Shown: positions 21,123 through 33,417 of the stretch, in pieces | Layout: every line of letters begins with the position of its first letter | How positions within the stretch are numbered: the first letter of the stretch is position 1 | Assembly: GCA_029204225.1 (NCBI GenBank) | Contig: CM055104.1 | Coordinates: 55,620,538 to 55,684,537, forward strand | Length of the DNA: 64,000 bases | DNA from: Diphasiastrum complanatum | Taxonomy: Eukaryota > Streptophyta > Lycopodiopsida > Lycopodiales > Lycopodiaceae | Direction: 5' to 3' | Position numbers and translations under genes: made by a program | The notes under the pieces: generated by a model | Database searches by the model: none | Seen by the model: only the letters and a program-made list of their open reading frames with translations | Told to the model about the DNA's origin: nothing

Positions 21123-23885
21123 TTAATGTGGATCGAGCATCGATCTTGAGATAAGACCAAGATTAGACCTATGCTTTGAGAAGGCACTTTTGCAAAGTGG
21201 CTTTGTGAGAAGATCAACAACACATGAAGATGTGTCGACGTGTTCCAAGTTTATTTCACCTCCAATGAGCTTTTTCCTTACAAAATGGTGTGCCACTTCT
21301 ATATGCTTGCTTCTTGTATGAAAAATAGGATTGTTTGCAAGAGCTTGTGCCGATATGTTGTCACATTTGATCAAGGGAAGATCATCCTCTTTGATGCACT
21401 TTAGCTCCATGATTAACCTCTTGATCCAAAGCACCTCTTTAGTTGTTGTGGTGAGTGCTTTGTACTCGGCCTCACAAGAAGATAGAGATATGGTATTGCT
21501 TCTTTGAAAGCCAAGACACAAGATTGCCTCAAAGAAAGATAGTATATGCATTAATGGACTTTCGATCCATTTTATCACTTGCAAAATCAGAATTCGAATA
21601 GCCAACAATGGTTAGATCTTCATTCTTGTACAATAAACCATAATCTTGAGTAGAAGATACATATCTTAGAACTCTCTTGGCCATCTTCCAATGTTGGATA
21701 TTAGGATCTTGCATAAATTGACTCAATTTGTGCACACAATAGCTCAAATCGGGTCTAGGGATAGTAAGCCAAATTAAAGAGCCTATAAGACTCCTATAAA
21801 GTGTGATGTCCTCGAAGGATCTTTCATCACCTTTAATAGGATCTTTTACATGTTGCTCCATGAGAGTATCTATGCCTTTACAATTTTGCATATTGAACTT
21901 TCTCAACATAGAAAAGACATATCTAGATTGACAAATAAAAGCATACTCTTCATGAAAATCAATCTCAAGGCCTAAAATGTAATGGATCTCTCCTAGATCT
22001 TGCATTTTAAATTCTCTTCCTAATGCATCTTTAGTTTCTTGAACTAGCATCAAACAACTTCCACTAAGAATAATGTCATCTACATAGATTAAAAGAACTT
22101 TAAGTACATAGAAGGATCATACTCAATAAGCACAAATCCTAATGAAATTAGAAAGTTGTTGAGTCTTGAATACCATGAGGTGAGGTGCTTTAAGCCATAA
22201 AGACTTCTAAATAGCAAACACACCTTAGATTTATCCTTGATAAATCCTTGAGGCAGTTCCATGTATATCTCCTCCTCAAGATAGCCATTCAAAAAGCGTT
22301 GGAGACATCAAGTTGAAATAGTTTCCACTTAAAAAATAAGGCAAGAGAGATTATGATTCTTATTATCACCATTTGCTACAGGAGCAAAGGTTTCTTCATA
22401 GTCAAGGCCATATATTTGTGCAAAGCCTTTAGCACATAATCTTGCCTTGTACTTGTTGATGGAGCCATCATGTGTGTACTTGATCTTGAACACCCACTTG
22501 CATCCAATAATATGCATGTTAGGTGGTGGATCCACTAGCTCCCATGTGTGGTTGGTGATCAAGACATCATATTCAATCTTCATGACCTCATACGACTCCT
22601 TGGTATTGAGGGCTTCTTGGACATCTTTGGACTCCTTGTGAGAAACAAAATAAGCATAAGTGGAATCAAGATCCACTTGTTTTCCTTTGTCATCATAAGT
22701 GAGCCTGTTGGGCTCGGATCTCTCCCTCATGGATCTTCTAGGAGTGAAAATCCGAGGACTTCCATCTTCAAATCTCGACTCCTCCATATGTTGATTGTCT
22801 TCAATAACAAAAGGTGATAGATTTTGAGGTTGCTAGATCTTGGCCCCTCCAAGATTGGACTTTTCTTCTTCATAAAAAACTACATCTCTACTATCAATTA
22901 CTTTAGAAGTAGAGAGCATGTAGATTCAATAGGCTTTCTTGTTGGATGAATATCCAACCATTACTCCTTTGCTTGCACAAGGATCATCCTTCTTTCTCGT
23001 TTCCAAGGGAATATGGACAAAGCATATGCATCCAAATACTCTAAGGTGATCAACCTTAGTTTTCTTCAAATAAAGTGCTTCATATGGTGACTTTCCGACA
23101 AGCGCTACATGAGGGAGTCGATTGCAAAGATAGTTTGAACAATTGATGGCCTCACCCCAAAAGTCTTTTGGCAAGGATGCCTCAATTCTAATGGTCTTGG
23201 CACATTCACACAATGTTCTGTTCTTTCTTTCAGCCACCCCATTTTGAGATGGTGTATATGCACAGGAGAACTCCCTTTTAATGCCTTCAAGCTCACAATA
23301 ATCATGAAATTTATTGGAAGTGTACTCACCACCTCCATCACTTCTAAGAATCTTGATTTTGTATGAAAATTGCTTAGCTTTAAACTTTAGGAAATAGTCA
23401 AACACCATAGACTTTGAAGTTAGAAGATATACCCAAGTAAATCTAGTAAAATCATCAATGAAAGCTACAAAGCAAGTAGCACCACCCTTGCTCTTTGAAG
23501 ATGAGAAGTGCACATCCGAGTGTTTGAGCTCCAATGGATGTGTAGTCTTGATAGATGACTTTGAAAAAGGCTTCTTATGAGACTTAGATATGGCACAAGC
23601 CTCACATGGCTTGAAATTCTTGGAGATAAGATTAGGAAAGACAATAGCTTTGGCTTTCTTGACCATGGACACCATAGAATTATAGTTAGGATGTCCCAAC
23701 CTTCTATGCCATAGTTCCTCCAAAGACATATGAGAGGCAAATGCACTATCACAAGAGTTAGCAAACTCTTTGGGATCAAGCTTGTAAATTCCACCATATC
23801 TAGACCCAAATGCAAGGATCTCATCATGCTTCCTGATTGTACATGTATCAACATTGAAATTCACTATCAAACAATTGCCCAACAC
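21123..23885 (-). pseudogene. copia-2 integrase, reverse transcriptase and RNase H
   Basis: Sense order is: GAG_pre-integrase with LWHRRLGHPNYNSM (about 23690), integrase (FIDDFTRFTWVY, RSDGGGEYTSNKF, TPSQNGVAERKNRTL), the linker with RRSMRERSEPNRLTY, RT (GCKWVFKIKYTHDGSINK, DYEETFAPVA, EEEIYMELPQGF, YVDDIILSG), then RNase H (SLSSCEAEYKAL, KHIEVAHHFVRKKLI, DLLTKPL). The lesions are a frameshift near 23880, an in-frame TGA near 22926, frameshifts near 22350, 22290 and 22060, and another near 21570. All catalytic boxes can still be read, so decay is by scattered point lesions. Confidence 0.92.
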
Positions 23886-24969
23886 TAATAAGATTTTTTG
23901 TTAACTTAGGAACAAAAAGTACTTTAGACAGAGAAATAACTTTTGATGACGAAAGCTTTAAGGGAATGGTCCCTATGCCTTCAATAGCACACTCATGATC
24001 ATTTGTTGTATAGATGGACTTCTTGGCTCCTTCATAAGGTGTCATGGATGAAAAAGAATGCTTGCAGCTACACATATGTGAGGAAGCTCCACTGTCGATG
24101 TACCACGAACCATCCTTCTTGAAAGGTGATGAAGAAAAACTCGAGACCATAAGAGATCCCTCTCCATCACTTGCATGAGCATCTTCCTTCTCTTCACTAG
24201 AGATGTTGGCTTGCTTGAATTGACTCTTCTTCTTGAAGCAATTGGTGGCATAATGTCCCTTCTTGCCACAAAAAAAACACTTGATGTTTTTCTTCTTCTT
24301 CTTGGATGTGAAAGCTTGAGATGACTCATCTTCTTCTCCTTTCTCCTTGGAAACAAGATTGTTCTTGCTTGAAGAGGGTTGGTGTTGATTCTTACTTCTT
24401 GACTTGTGCTTGTCTTTGGTAAAGAGGGCTTTACCATCAATGTTGAGAGACAATCTTTCCATTTTCAAGTTATACTCTTTTCTTGATTCTTCATAAATGA
24501 GCACACTTTGGAGTGCTTCCAAACTTGGTAGCTCCTCCTTAATGGCATAACTCTGAACAAGGTTGTCATATTCCTTCTTTAAGCCATTAAGTATGACTTG
24601 AACAAGTTCATTTTGGTTGATGGAGTCTCCTATGCATGACAATTCTCTATGGAGGTCTTTAACTCTCATTACATAAGCTGAAGCACATTCATCACTTCTC
24701 TGTACACTTTGAAAAATTTGGTTTTCTAGGGTTAGAAGTCTAGAAGTATTCTTTGCCTCATAGATGGACTTGAGAGTATCCCAAGCATCTTTGGCATTAG
24801 TACAAGCACCAATTTCTCTTAAGATGTCATTTGAGACATTCATCTTAATATAATGCAGAGCCATCCTAGCTCTCTTTTTGTACTTTGGAATTTCTTGAGG
24901 AATTTGTGGTTCTTTTTCAATTCCAAGTACAATATCCATCACATCTTGTAGTATTAAGACAGATTCCAT
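23848..24969 (-). pseudogene. copia-2 gag and protease
   Basis: The minus-strand frame of 373 codons from 24969 begins MESVLILQDVMDIVLGIEKE, slightly inside the usual capsid start; the region upstream to about 25055 (SIGVFLLEASERLTTSN) is in frame except for a stop. It contains the UBN2 capsid domain, the CCHC knuckle CFFCGKKGHYATNCF (residues about 225-240), and protease with WYIDSGASSHMC (about residue 285). It ends by a frameshift after SVGQLFDS. Up to that point it is the best preserved gag in the window. Gag would assemble the cytoplasmic particle. Confidence 0.9.
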
Positions 24970-25250
24970 CCTAACCTTCCAGATTGACTAATTGGAGGTT
25001 GTCAATCTTTCACTTGCTTCTAATAGAAAGACACCCATTGAAGTCATAAAGAATGATGGAAATAAAAAAAGATGGATGAAAAAATTGCTTATCTTCTCAT
25101 TATAGGAACCAATCAAGGGCAAAAAACCAAATCCTGTATAAGACTAAGCAAAAAACTGTGAGATAGGTCTCATTAGTTTGACAATCTCTCTAAAACAAGA
25201 TTTGAATTCATAAAAAAAGATGAAGTATGGCAAAAGTTATGTTTCTTTGA

Positions 25251-25268
25251 ATTTCACACGTGTGAAAT
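25251..25268. promoter_or_regulatory. 18-bp perfect palindrome in copia-2 leader
   Basis: ATTTCACACGTGTGAAAT is an exact inverted repeat with a CACGTG core. It lies in the 5' leader (25056-25790). A shorter relative lies at 48-61, and a half-palindrome GGATTTCACACGTGCC is at about 25605-25620. It could be a G-box-like site or a hairpin in the RNA. The rest of the leader shows no gene. Confidence 0.55.
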
Positions 25269-25790
25269 ACTCAAAAAATGTCAAATTGACTCAAATACAA
25301 TCTATTTGTATAAAACAATTTGCCTAGATCCTCTGAATTTTGCCTAAATCACATATAGATGAGATTGGTCAACTTCTGGATGATTTTTGTGATCATTCAA
25401 GCAATAAATGACATGTACTCAAGATTTGCCACAGGTCTAGGCACCCTACCTACGACTCTTCAAAAGCTTATAACTTTTGATTGGCTTATCCAACTGTCAT
25501 GATTCAAATTGCAACAGATTCTACCATTTCTAGCTTTCTAGTGGGCTAATTTGCATGAAATTTGGATTTGAGGTGTGAGAGAACCACCAAACTGAAAATG
25601 GGCGGATTTCACACGTGCCAGCACCTAAAATTCCGTACAGTACCTGATCTGGACTATTCAAAGTGGTTTGAAGCTCTGAATCACCAGAAAACTACAAACT
25701 AGCTAGAAAGTAGAATCTAGACAATTCCTAGCTTGAAATCTAATCAAATCTGCAAACTTTTTTATTAGATTTGCTTGTAAATCTTAGGTA

Positions 25791-25803
25791 GGCTCTAATA
25801 CCA
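25791..25803 (-). other. copia-2 primer-binding site
   Basis: On the minus strand TGGTATTAGAGCC directly abuts the 5' LTR end, one mismatch from the TGGTATCAGAGCC typical of initiator-methionine-tRNA-primed plant copia elements. Confidence 0.93.
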
Positions 25804-26417
25804 TGCTGAATTCACACGTGTGGGATGCCCTACACATGTGCTTTTGATCTTCTAAGCCCGAAAATACCATAAAGATCAAACTAGCATTGGTTGACAATAG
25901 AAAAGCTGATCATACAAGAAATATTATTGTGTTACAAGCAAGATCTGTCAACAAAACATAAGACTAAGCATCATAAATGCCTCAACTCGGCTAGAGAGAG
26001 AAAATAGAAATTACAAAACTCATGTAGAGAGAGAGAGCACAAAGAGCTTGTCTCCAAATTTGCATTACACACAAATCTCATCAGTTTCTCAATGAGAGTA
26101 CATCACATATATATAGTTCCATGGACTCCTTTCCTTCTTTGAGTTGAATTGGAGTTGTGAATCCACCTCTCAAGCTATCTAGACTTATTCAAGCCACCTC
26201 ACTATGTCTAATTGTGCCACCTAGTCTTTTCATGCATTAAATGTGGCATGTAAAGTACAAATGGCAATTCCTATAGTAGCTCGAGTTTCTACTTCTACCT
26301 ACCTTGAATATTTTATTCTAAGATGGGGTTTTGCTAAGCCAAAAGAGCTTAATTCATCTTTGGCATTTTTAGGACCCCTACTCACAACATTAAATAGATT
26401 TTTTCAATATTTTGACA
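25804..26417 (-). repeat. copia-2 5' LTR
   Basis: It is the partner of 20494-21104, with the same terminal dinucleotides (TG...CA). The TATA-like ATATATATAG lies at plus 26107-26117, and the tract CTCTCTCTACATGAG follows it in sense. It is followed (in sense) by the PBS at zero distance. Confidence 0.95.
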
Positions 26418-28496
26418 ATGTGGAGGACGTTATTTGCTTCATCATAGCCCACACAATATATGGGCTCAGGCGCTACTGGCTCCTCATCCACTTTGGCCCA
26501 TTCAGCTAGAAGGCTTTTCACTTGTGGTGCAATCCGCAGTAGTTCTCCGAGTGGTAATGGCTTGACAGTAAAAGTGTGAGCCTTTCAGTGCATGGTTCCT
26601 CGGGCTCCACCATGTGAAAAGGTGGTTCATGTTGGTGCAACCGATCATTTTGATCAGTGCGCAGTGGTGAGTCCGCTTGCAGTTCTCGTTCGATCCCGAC
26701 TGGAGATTCTGTGGGATTGTCTCTTTCTTGCTCTTTTTCCTCCACTTGTGCTTTTTGTATCCAGTGTCTTATTTTCTGGTACTGTCTTCTCTCTTCCCTC
26801 ACATTTGGATATGGCGCTGAAGTTGAGGGTTGGTCATCAATGACTGATGGTGGTGGTGAGGGAGCCACTTCCTTCCTCTTCTGTGCTCGCGTAATAACTA
26901 ACACAGGAGCGTGGAATTGTCGACCTTCCATCCCTACTGGAACTGCTGGTTGATGTATGAAAACGAGGTTAAGAGGTGCACTGGTTCCAGGTTTAAATGG
27001 AAATTTCTTGTAACAGTGTCCGTAACCGCATTCTCGATAGGAGGTTGTATATTGTCCCTTGTAGAGACATTCTGCTATTCTATGTCCTTCGCCGCATCTG
27101 TAGCAGTCGTAATTTCTTCCGCCTTGGCGCTGAGTTTGAGTTGCATAGGCCGAAACATATTCATTTATGACAAGATCCATAAATGGTTCATCTGGTCCGT
27201 ACCATTGTTGCTGCTCAGGTTGAGGTGCATTTGCATCTCTGGTTCTACAGTTGTCATATTTACATGGGCCACTTGTTGATTGGCTGGCCCTAGTGGAGCA
27301 GGTAAGGCCATACGCTGTGGTTGATTTGGTGCGCCGTACGTTGCTGCCGCGTTGGGTGCTCCTTGATGATAAGGATAGGAAGTCTGATAAGGACTTCTCT
27401 TCTATTGAATAATCCGGGGGTTAAACGGAAAAAATATCGTATCGTGTGATGTTGCATTGCACAGATGGCAGAATCTATGTGTCAGTCTCAGATATTACTT
27501 TAGACCTAGACACTCGTTCGTTGTATGGTTATGCATGCATACTGAACACCATACATTCTTCCGTCGAGGATACTGCAGTTGGTTTGGTTCCGGTTGATGT
27601 GGAGTTACTGCTACAGTTCCATGTAAGGCTTTCAGTTTTTGGTCAAACTACGCCATAAGTTGCACCATCTGTTGTTTGTGTAATTTTGTCATTTGCTCCA
27701 ACAACAATTCTGTGGATAGAACGGATGCGTTTGATGATGATGATGCGATCGACGGAGTAGGAGTGTGGGTGGAAGGATATTCGTCGTCAGATTTCTCATC
27801 CTCTTCCCTGATGGCATCTTCCATAGCTTCTTGCAGAGTAGCGTACTTCTTCCATTGTTTCAGTTCTCTTCTGATGCTTCGTGGTAATCCGGCTAGGAAT
27901 CACATGATCACCGCATGATCGGGAGTTAGGACTGTTCTACCCTCGGATCGTAGATGTTTGACCTATTCAATATGGTCTCGGACTCTTTCTCGTTTTCCCA
28001 TCTTGACTTTGCTCAACAGGAGAAACGGGTCTTCTAGAAACTTTCTTGGTTTAAAGCGCATGATGAGAGCCTCTTTAACCGCTTCCCAGGTGGATTTTTA
28101 TTCCTCTGACAAGTTGAAAAACCAATCCTGAGCCATTGCCACTAAGGACATAGCGAATAGCATCAGCTTCTCCATAGGTGTTCATTCGTCGTAGATTTCA
28201 CAAGCTTGCTCGTAGATCTGGAGGAATCGGATGGGATCTGATGATCCATCGTATTTTGGTATTTCCATCCATGGTGCTCTTCGGACTGTTTGCAAGGGAG
28301 TGACAGGTACGGGTTGGCCCATTGGATCCATTGGTGCTGGTTCCGGTTCTGGCTCTTGTTGCACAGTTGCTAATCTGGGAAGGTGTGGTGCCTGATTTCC
28401 TATCCTTCGTGCTATTGATCGTCTCGATGCATCCGATGGTGGATTCCAAAGTGATTGGATCTTGCTTATACAATAGGATGCAGTCTGGATCTTCAA
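26418..28496 (-). pseudogene. G2-A gag and zinc knuckle region
   Basis: Sense order starts at about 28496 with a Pro/Glu-rich segment, then Retrotrans_gag (PKYDGSSDPIRFLQIYEQAC, AQDWFFNL, RFKPRKFLEDPFLLLSKVK, FLAGLPRSIRRELKQW). It is followed by paired cysteine knuckles (CYRCGEGHRIAEC, with the second pair damaged to SYRECGYGHCYKKF), and then the stretch leading into protease. Stops lie near 28185, 28100, 27960, 27905 and 27180. The right end of copia-2 (26417) interrupts it shortly before the protease; the G1 homologue is 37902-39840. Confidence 0.87.
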
Positions 28497-29690
28497 GGAT
28501 CTGATCGATCTGATCGGTCGAAAGTGAATTTTAGGCCTTTTACAGTGGTTTTTTCTTGATAACTTTTTACTCCTTGCACTGATTAACCTGAGATTTTGAC
28601 ATTAGCTGGATTTGATGCGAATCTTTCCACTGATCTGGTCTGCGAGGGTTATTTTGTGTGAGGGTTGGCTATGTGAGGGTTCTTTAGCTATTTTTTCAAG
28701 TAAAAAACTTGATATCTTTCAGATCTCTAGGAAGTAACTTTCGCAAGGTTCACAGTAGCTGGATCTGGGTCAAATCTCACTATAGAATTCTCTGCGAGAG
28801 TTAACTCTCGCAAGAAGTGAAAATTTCATTGTCTGTGAGGGTTCAAAACCATTTTTTTGACTGGATCTTCACCAAATCTTCACACTAACTCTCACAAGCT
28901 TTATCACTGATGTAAATTGACATTCTAAATCGATTTAGAGGGCCTGTGAGAGTTCTTACTGGAAGGATTTGCTAGATCTTTACTTTTTAGTGATTTTTTA
29001 GCACTTAAATCCAATTTTTTACTCACTGGAATCAGACTAACTCTCGCAAGCTCTTCTGTGTCCTGGTCTCACTGAGATGGAACTTCAGAATCCTCTACAA
29101 GAGTTCTTGACCACTAGAACTAAAAATTTTGTTGTCTACGAGGGTTTACTGGTACTTTCCCATCTTTTTTTTCACTGGGAACTCTTGCACATGCACTTAG
29201 ATATCAAAATAACTCTTGCAAGATTATTTGTGTCCTGGTCTCACTAAGATGGAACTTCAGAGAGCTCTGCGAGAGTTCTTATGAAGATTTGAATTTTTTT
29301 GGATTTTTTCAAGGGTTTTTTGAATTTTTTATGAGTTTTTACTTATTTTTACAATCTACTTGGAACTAACTCTCGCAGGCTTCTATGCAGGCCTGGGACT
29401 GCCAGTCATGCAAGGGTTAATTCTCATTGATTCTGGAGATATAAAAATCTGATGAGATTTTAAGATCTTTTTTCTCTACAAAATACGGATTGGTGTGTTT
29501 TTTGGGTTTCAAGCCCTTAGAGACTATTCAGGACCTCCTCTACCCTCTCACACCTCCTCCGCTAGCTGTGAACAGTCCAAACACAAAAAAAATACAGAAA
29601 ACTAACTCTAAACTCCCAAAAATCTACCTAAACTACTCTAAAAAGCAAGAAAATAGCTAAAATGCAGCTAAACTAGTTAGTGGAAATCTA
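28497..29690 (-). repeat. G2 leader with repeated GCGAGAGTT-type motifs
   Basis: About 1.2 kb lies between PBS and gag with no long open frame. Short units such as CTGCGAGAGTTCTT, AACTCTCGCAAG and TGCGAGGGTT recur in both orientations every 30 to 150 bases (for example near 28643, 28793, 28806, 29037, 29142, 29268 and 29369). The same units are seen in the second G2 copy at 48480-48800 and in its post-integrase spacer at 58200-58520. Their function is unknown; alternating orientations would allow many local hairpins in genomic RNA. Confidence 0.7.
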
Positions 29691-29708
29691 TCCCCAACAA
29701 TGGCGCCA
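29691..29708 (-). other. G2-A primer-binding site
   Basis: On the minus strand TGGCGCCATTGTTGGGGA follows the 5' LTR after one base. It is a mutated form of TGGCGCCGTTGCCGGGGA, seen intact in the second G2 copy (48194). This site type is common in Athila/Tat-like plant gypsy elements. Confidence 0.9.
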
Positions 29709-29709
29709 C

Positions 29710-30610
<901 letters not shown>

Positions 30611-31488
30611 TCTTCACTACATTTTAGGCCTAGAAATTGACTTGTGGAAAGATTATGCTTTCAAAAGTCAAAGTAGATATGCACTTTCCATGCTTAAGAA
30701 ATTTCAAATGGAAAATTGTAAAGGCATAAATACACCAATGGAGGACATTGTAAAAGTTTCTATAAAAGATGATGAAAGATCTTTCGAGGACATCACTCTT
30801 TATAGGAGTCTTATTGGCTCACTTATATGATAAACAGTGACAAGGCCTGATCTAAGATTTAGTGTCGCTAAGCCAACACATGCAAGATCCAAAGATATAT
30901 CATTGGAAGTTGGCCAAAAGAATCTTGAGATATGTATCTTCTATCTTAGATTTTGAATTGATCTACAAAGGAGAAGATCTAACTTTGGTTGCTTTTTCAG
31001 ACTCATATTTTGTAGGAGACAGGTTGGATAGGAAATCTACAAGTGCTTACACGATTTTTCTTGGAGGGAATCTGGTTTCTTGGCTATAAAAAAAACAAGC
31101 AACTATATCTTTATCATCCTGTGAAGTTGAGTACAAATCTCTTACAACCACAACAAAGGAAGTTTTATGGATCAAAAGACTACTCTTGGAGCTAAAGTAT
31201 TATGGAGATGAAGATCTTTCAATTATCAAGAATGATAACATCTCGGCTCAAGCTCTTGCAAACAATCCTGTGTTCCATGCAAGGAGCAAACACATTGAGG
31301 TAGCTCATCATTTTGTAAGAGAAAAAGTTATTGGGAGAGAGATCTCATTGGAGCATGTTGGATCTTCAAACTGTGTTGCAGATCTTCTCACCAAGCCATT
31401 GCTCAAGAATGTTATTATCAAGATGAGGTCTAACCTTGGCCTAATTTCAAAGTCTATGTTGGATAGGAACATATATTTTAAGGAGGAG
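30611..31488 (+). pseudogene. copia-1 reverse transcriptase end and RNase H
   Basis: It resumes RT exactly where 15596 left off (LHYILGLEID), continues through the fingers linker (SRYALSMLKKFQMENCKGIN, DITLYRSLIGSLI) and then RNase H (STSAYTIFLGGNLVSW, SLSSCEVEYKSL, KHIEVAHHFVREKVI, VADLLTKPL). Stops are at 30828 (TGA for Trp), near 30860 and at 31087 (TAA). A polypurine tract AAGGAGGAG (31480-31488) precedes the LTR. Confidence 0.92.
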
Positions 31489-32050
31489 TGTGAAGATTAG
31501 TAAAATTATATCTTCCTATCTCGAGTTTGGGGGCCATGCCTATCTTATTTCCATTGTATGTTCTATTGTACATAAAGGTATGTGAATAGAGCACATAACC
31601 TTCTAGAATAGGTCAAGTTTGAGTTACGTAGGTTCAATCTTGATGTCATGCAAAAGTTTAGATTACATGCAAAGTATTCAGAGTGCATGCAAGTAACATG
31701 CAAAGTAGTTTTCGTGATCTACACATGTTTAGGTAATTTTGAGAGTTGACATGCAGTACATGCAATATCCATGCATGCAATTTTACATGTGGATCTATGA
31801 TAGTTGAGTAAACTAAATAAAGTGGACTTTTTATGCAACTCCATAGTAGGAACTCGAGCCTCATTGATGTAGGAAAATTGGCTTGTCTTGCCATATTGTG
31901 AATAGTGAGATTTTGGTGTTTTGGGCTCATTCTCTCTCTACCTGAGTTTTATGTATTGATTTTCTCTCTCTACCCGAGGACAGGCTGTTGTTTCCATAAT
32001 GAGCATTTAGAATATTTTCTTATAGCTATCTCTCATAGTAAGAAGTTAGT
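31489..32050 (+). repeat. copia-1 3' LTR (3' end uncertain)
   Basis: It starts TGTGAAGATTAG directly after the polypurine tract. It shares with the copia-2 LTR the arrangement CTCTCTCTACCTGAGTTTT ... TTTCTCTCTCTACCCGAG (31930-31980), so the two families are cousins. No clean CA end or target duplication is found after about 32050. The 5' partner is missing. Confidence 0.6.
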
Positions 32051-33417
32051 TTTTATCGTCTTTTGTATGCCATTGTGCTCTTGCCTTGGATTTTTTAAGG
32101 AATCTATCCATTGATCATTCTTGTGCAATCACAACATCTCATAAAGATCCTGTAAGGTGTGTGGTGAAGTTCACACTTGCTAAAAACTTGTCGTACTATA
32201 TCAACAAGGTTAATATAGATTTTGTAGTAAATAATGTCGTTCCCACAAAGGACAGCGTTAGAAAGTTATGTATTTGGTACAATTATGACAAGTGGTTTTG
32301 AGTGTTATTCTAGTTGTTGACAGACATTAGAAAGTAACCAGTATTACTTGTGTTTGAAAAATATAATGTTAAAAATTTCATAACAACAATCTGGCCTCTA
32401 TCAAATCGAATGAAATGTGTTCTACAGGTGAGATGTTATCAGAGTAGTACAGTAGTACTACACTCCGGCTGATTAAGGTGTCAACAGAGAGTCGAGAAAT
32501 GTTCGATGTATTCATGGTTGTGCAAACAATTAATTAATCGCGTTCACGAACTGTTCGTTTCTAGATAGAAGTCCTCAACAACTTAAGTCCAGATTAATGG
32601 TTAAAGGACACAAATGGTTTTAGAGCATGTTAGAAACTTATGTCAATTACAATCAAGAACACTGATCAAAGACTCAATTCTTCAGACAGGGACTGTCATC
32701 TCATATGTATACATACAACTTTATTCAATGATCGTGCTAGACTGTACCAAATGTAGTCGTTATTCAAGTGCTGAAAAGAAAGTATTTGCGACAGACGAAT
32801 AAGATGATTTTAAGATAGTTCTTTAGAGCATGTTTTACGGATACATAGCAAACGACTGTAATGCGCTAGAGAGTCTGTCTGATTAGAGAGTAATTCATGT
32901 AATGCATTAGAGATTGCTAGTAGACTCAGGATCACTCACACTCAATAGTGTGGAGAACAGAGATAAGAGAGAATAACTCTCAGCACTCTGCATAAACTCT
33001 TCCCTCTCGATGCTCGAGACTGAAGTGTGAGATCAATATATGTTCTACGGGACGAACAAACACACCTCTAAAACAACAGGTGCGTCGCTCCTGCGAAAGG
33101 GTCTAGTTAACAATTAGATTGAAAATACGTTCAATTATACCATAAGAGGTATATTTAACTAAGAGTTAAAATTACTCTAGTTTAACGTCTTTTCATATCT
33201 AGTCGTTTCGCGTGGATGACCTGGTAAAGGCTATCCAAGACAATGTCTTTCCTTTTAAAGGTCTTGTCCTTGATTACAAGGCAAGTACTTAGGAGATGTA
33301 TTCTCAAAAAATGACTTAGGCCTCTTCATGATTTATATTTATCTGGCTCATATCTTCATTTTTGAGTATATCATGCCATATTTATGTTGATATTCAATTT
33401 TTTACAATTTCATGGCA
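32051..33417. other. non-coding stretch, no gene recognised
   Basis: A short plus frame at 32086-32301 and others have no recognisable domain. The region is AT-rich with no tandem repeats or LTR ends seen. Nothing can be supported. Confidence 0.4.

Larger units (their letters stand above)
20494..26417 (-). mobile_element. complete Ty1/copia element copia-2 with 5-bp duplication
   Basis: Both LTRs are present (20494-21104 and 25804-26417; 611 and 614 bases; by eye about 95 percent identical). They are flanked by the direct repeat ATGTG at 20489-20493 and 26418-26422. It has a PBS, a gag-pol region and a polypurine tract in order on the minus strand. The insertion site is inside the G2-A protease region: the gypsy sequence on the two sides joins as in the intact G1 copy at 39830-39850. 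It is the youngest visible insertion of this nest, yet its coding region already carries frameshifts. Confidence 0.95.

Noticed and set aside
25791-25803. tRNA gene near the primer-binding sites
   Set aside because: Only the short complement to a tRNA 3' end is present; no cloverleaf.
26911-27279. Plus-strand frame with hydrophobic C-terminal half
   Set aside because: Antisense to the G2-A knuckle region; its minus-strand frame carries the gag knuckles.
28497-29690. Regularly recurring motifs as a CRISPR array
   Set aside because: Units are short, vary, occur in both orientations with irregular spacing, and sit in a plant retroelement leader.
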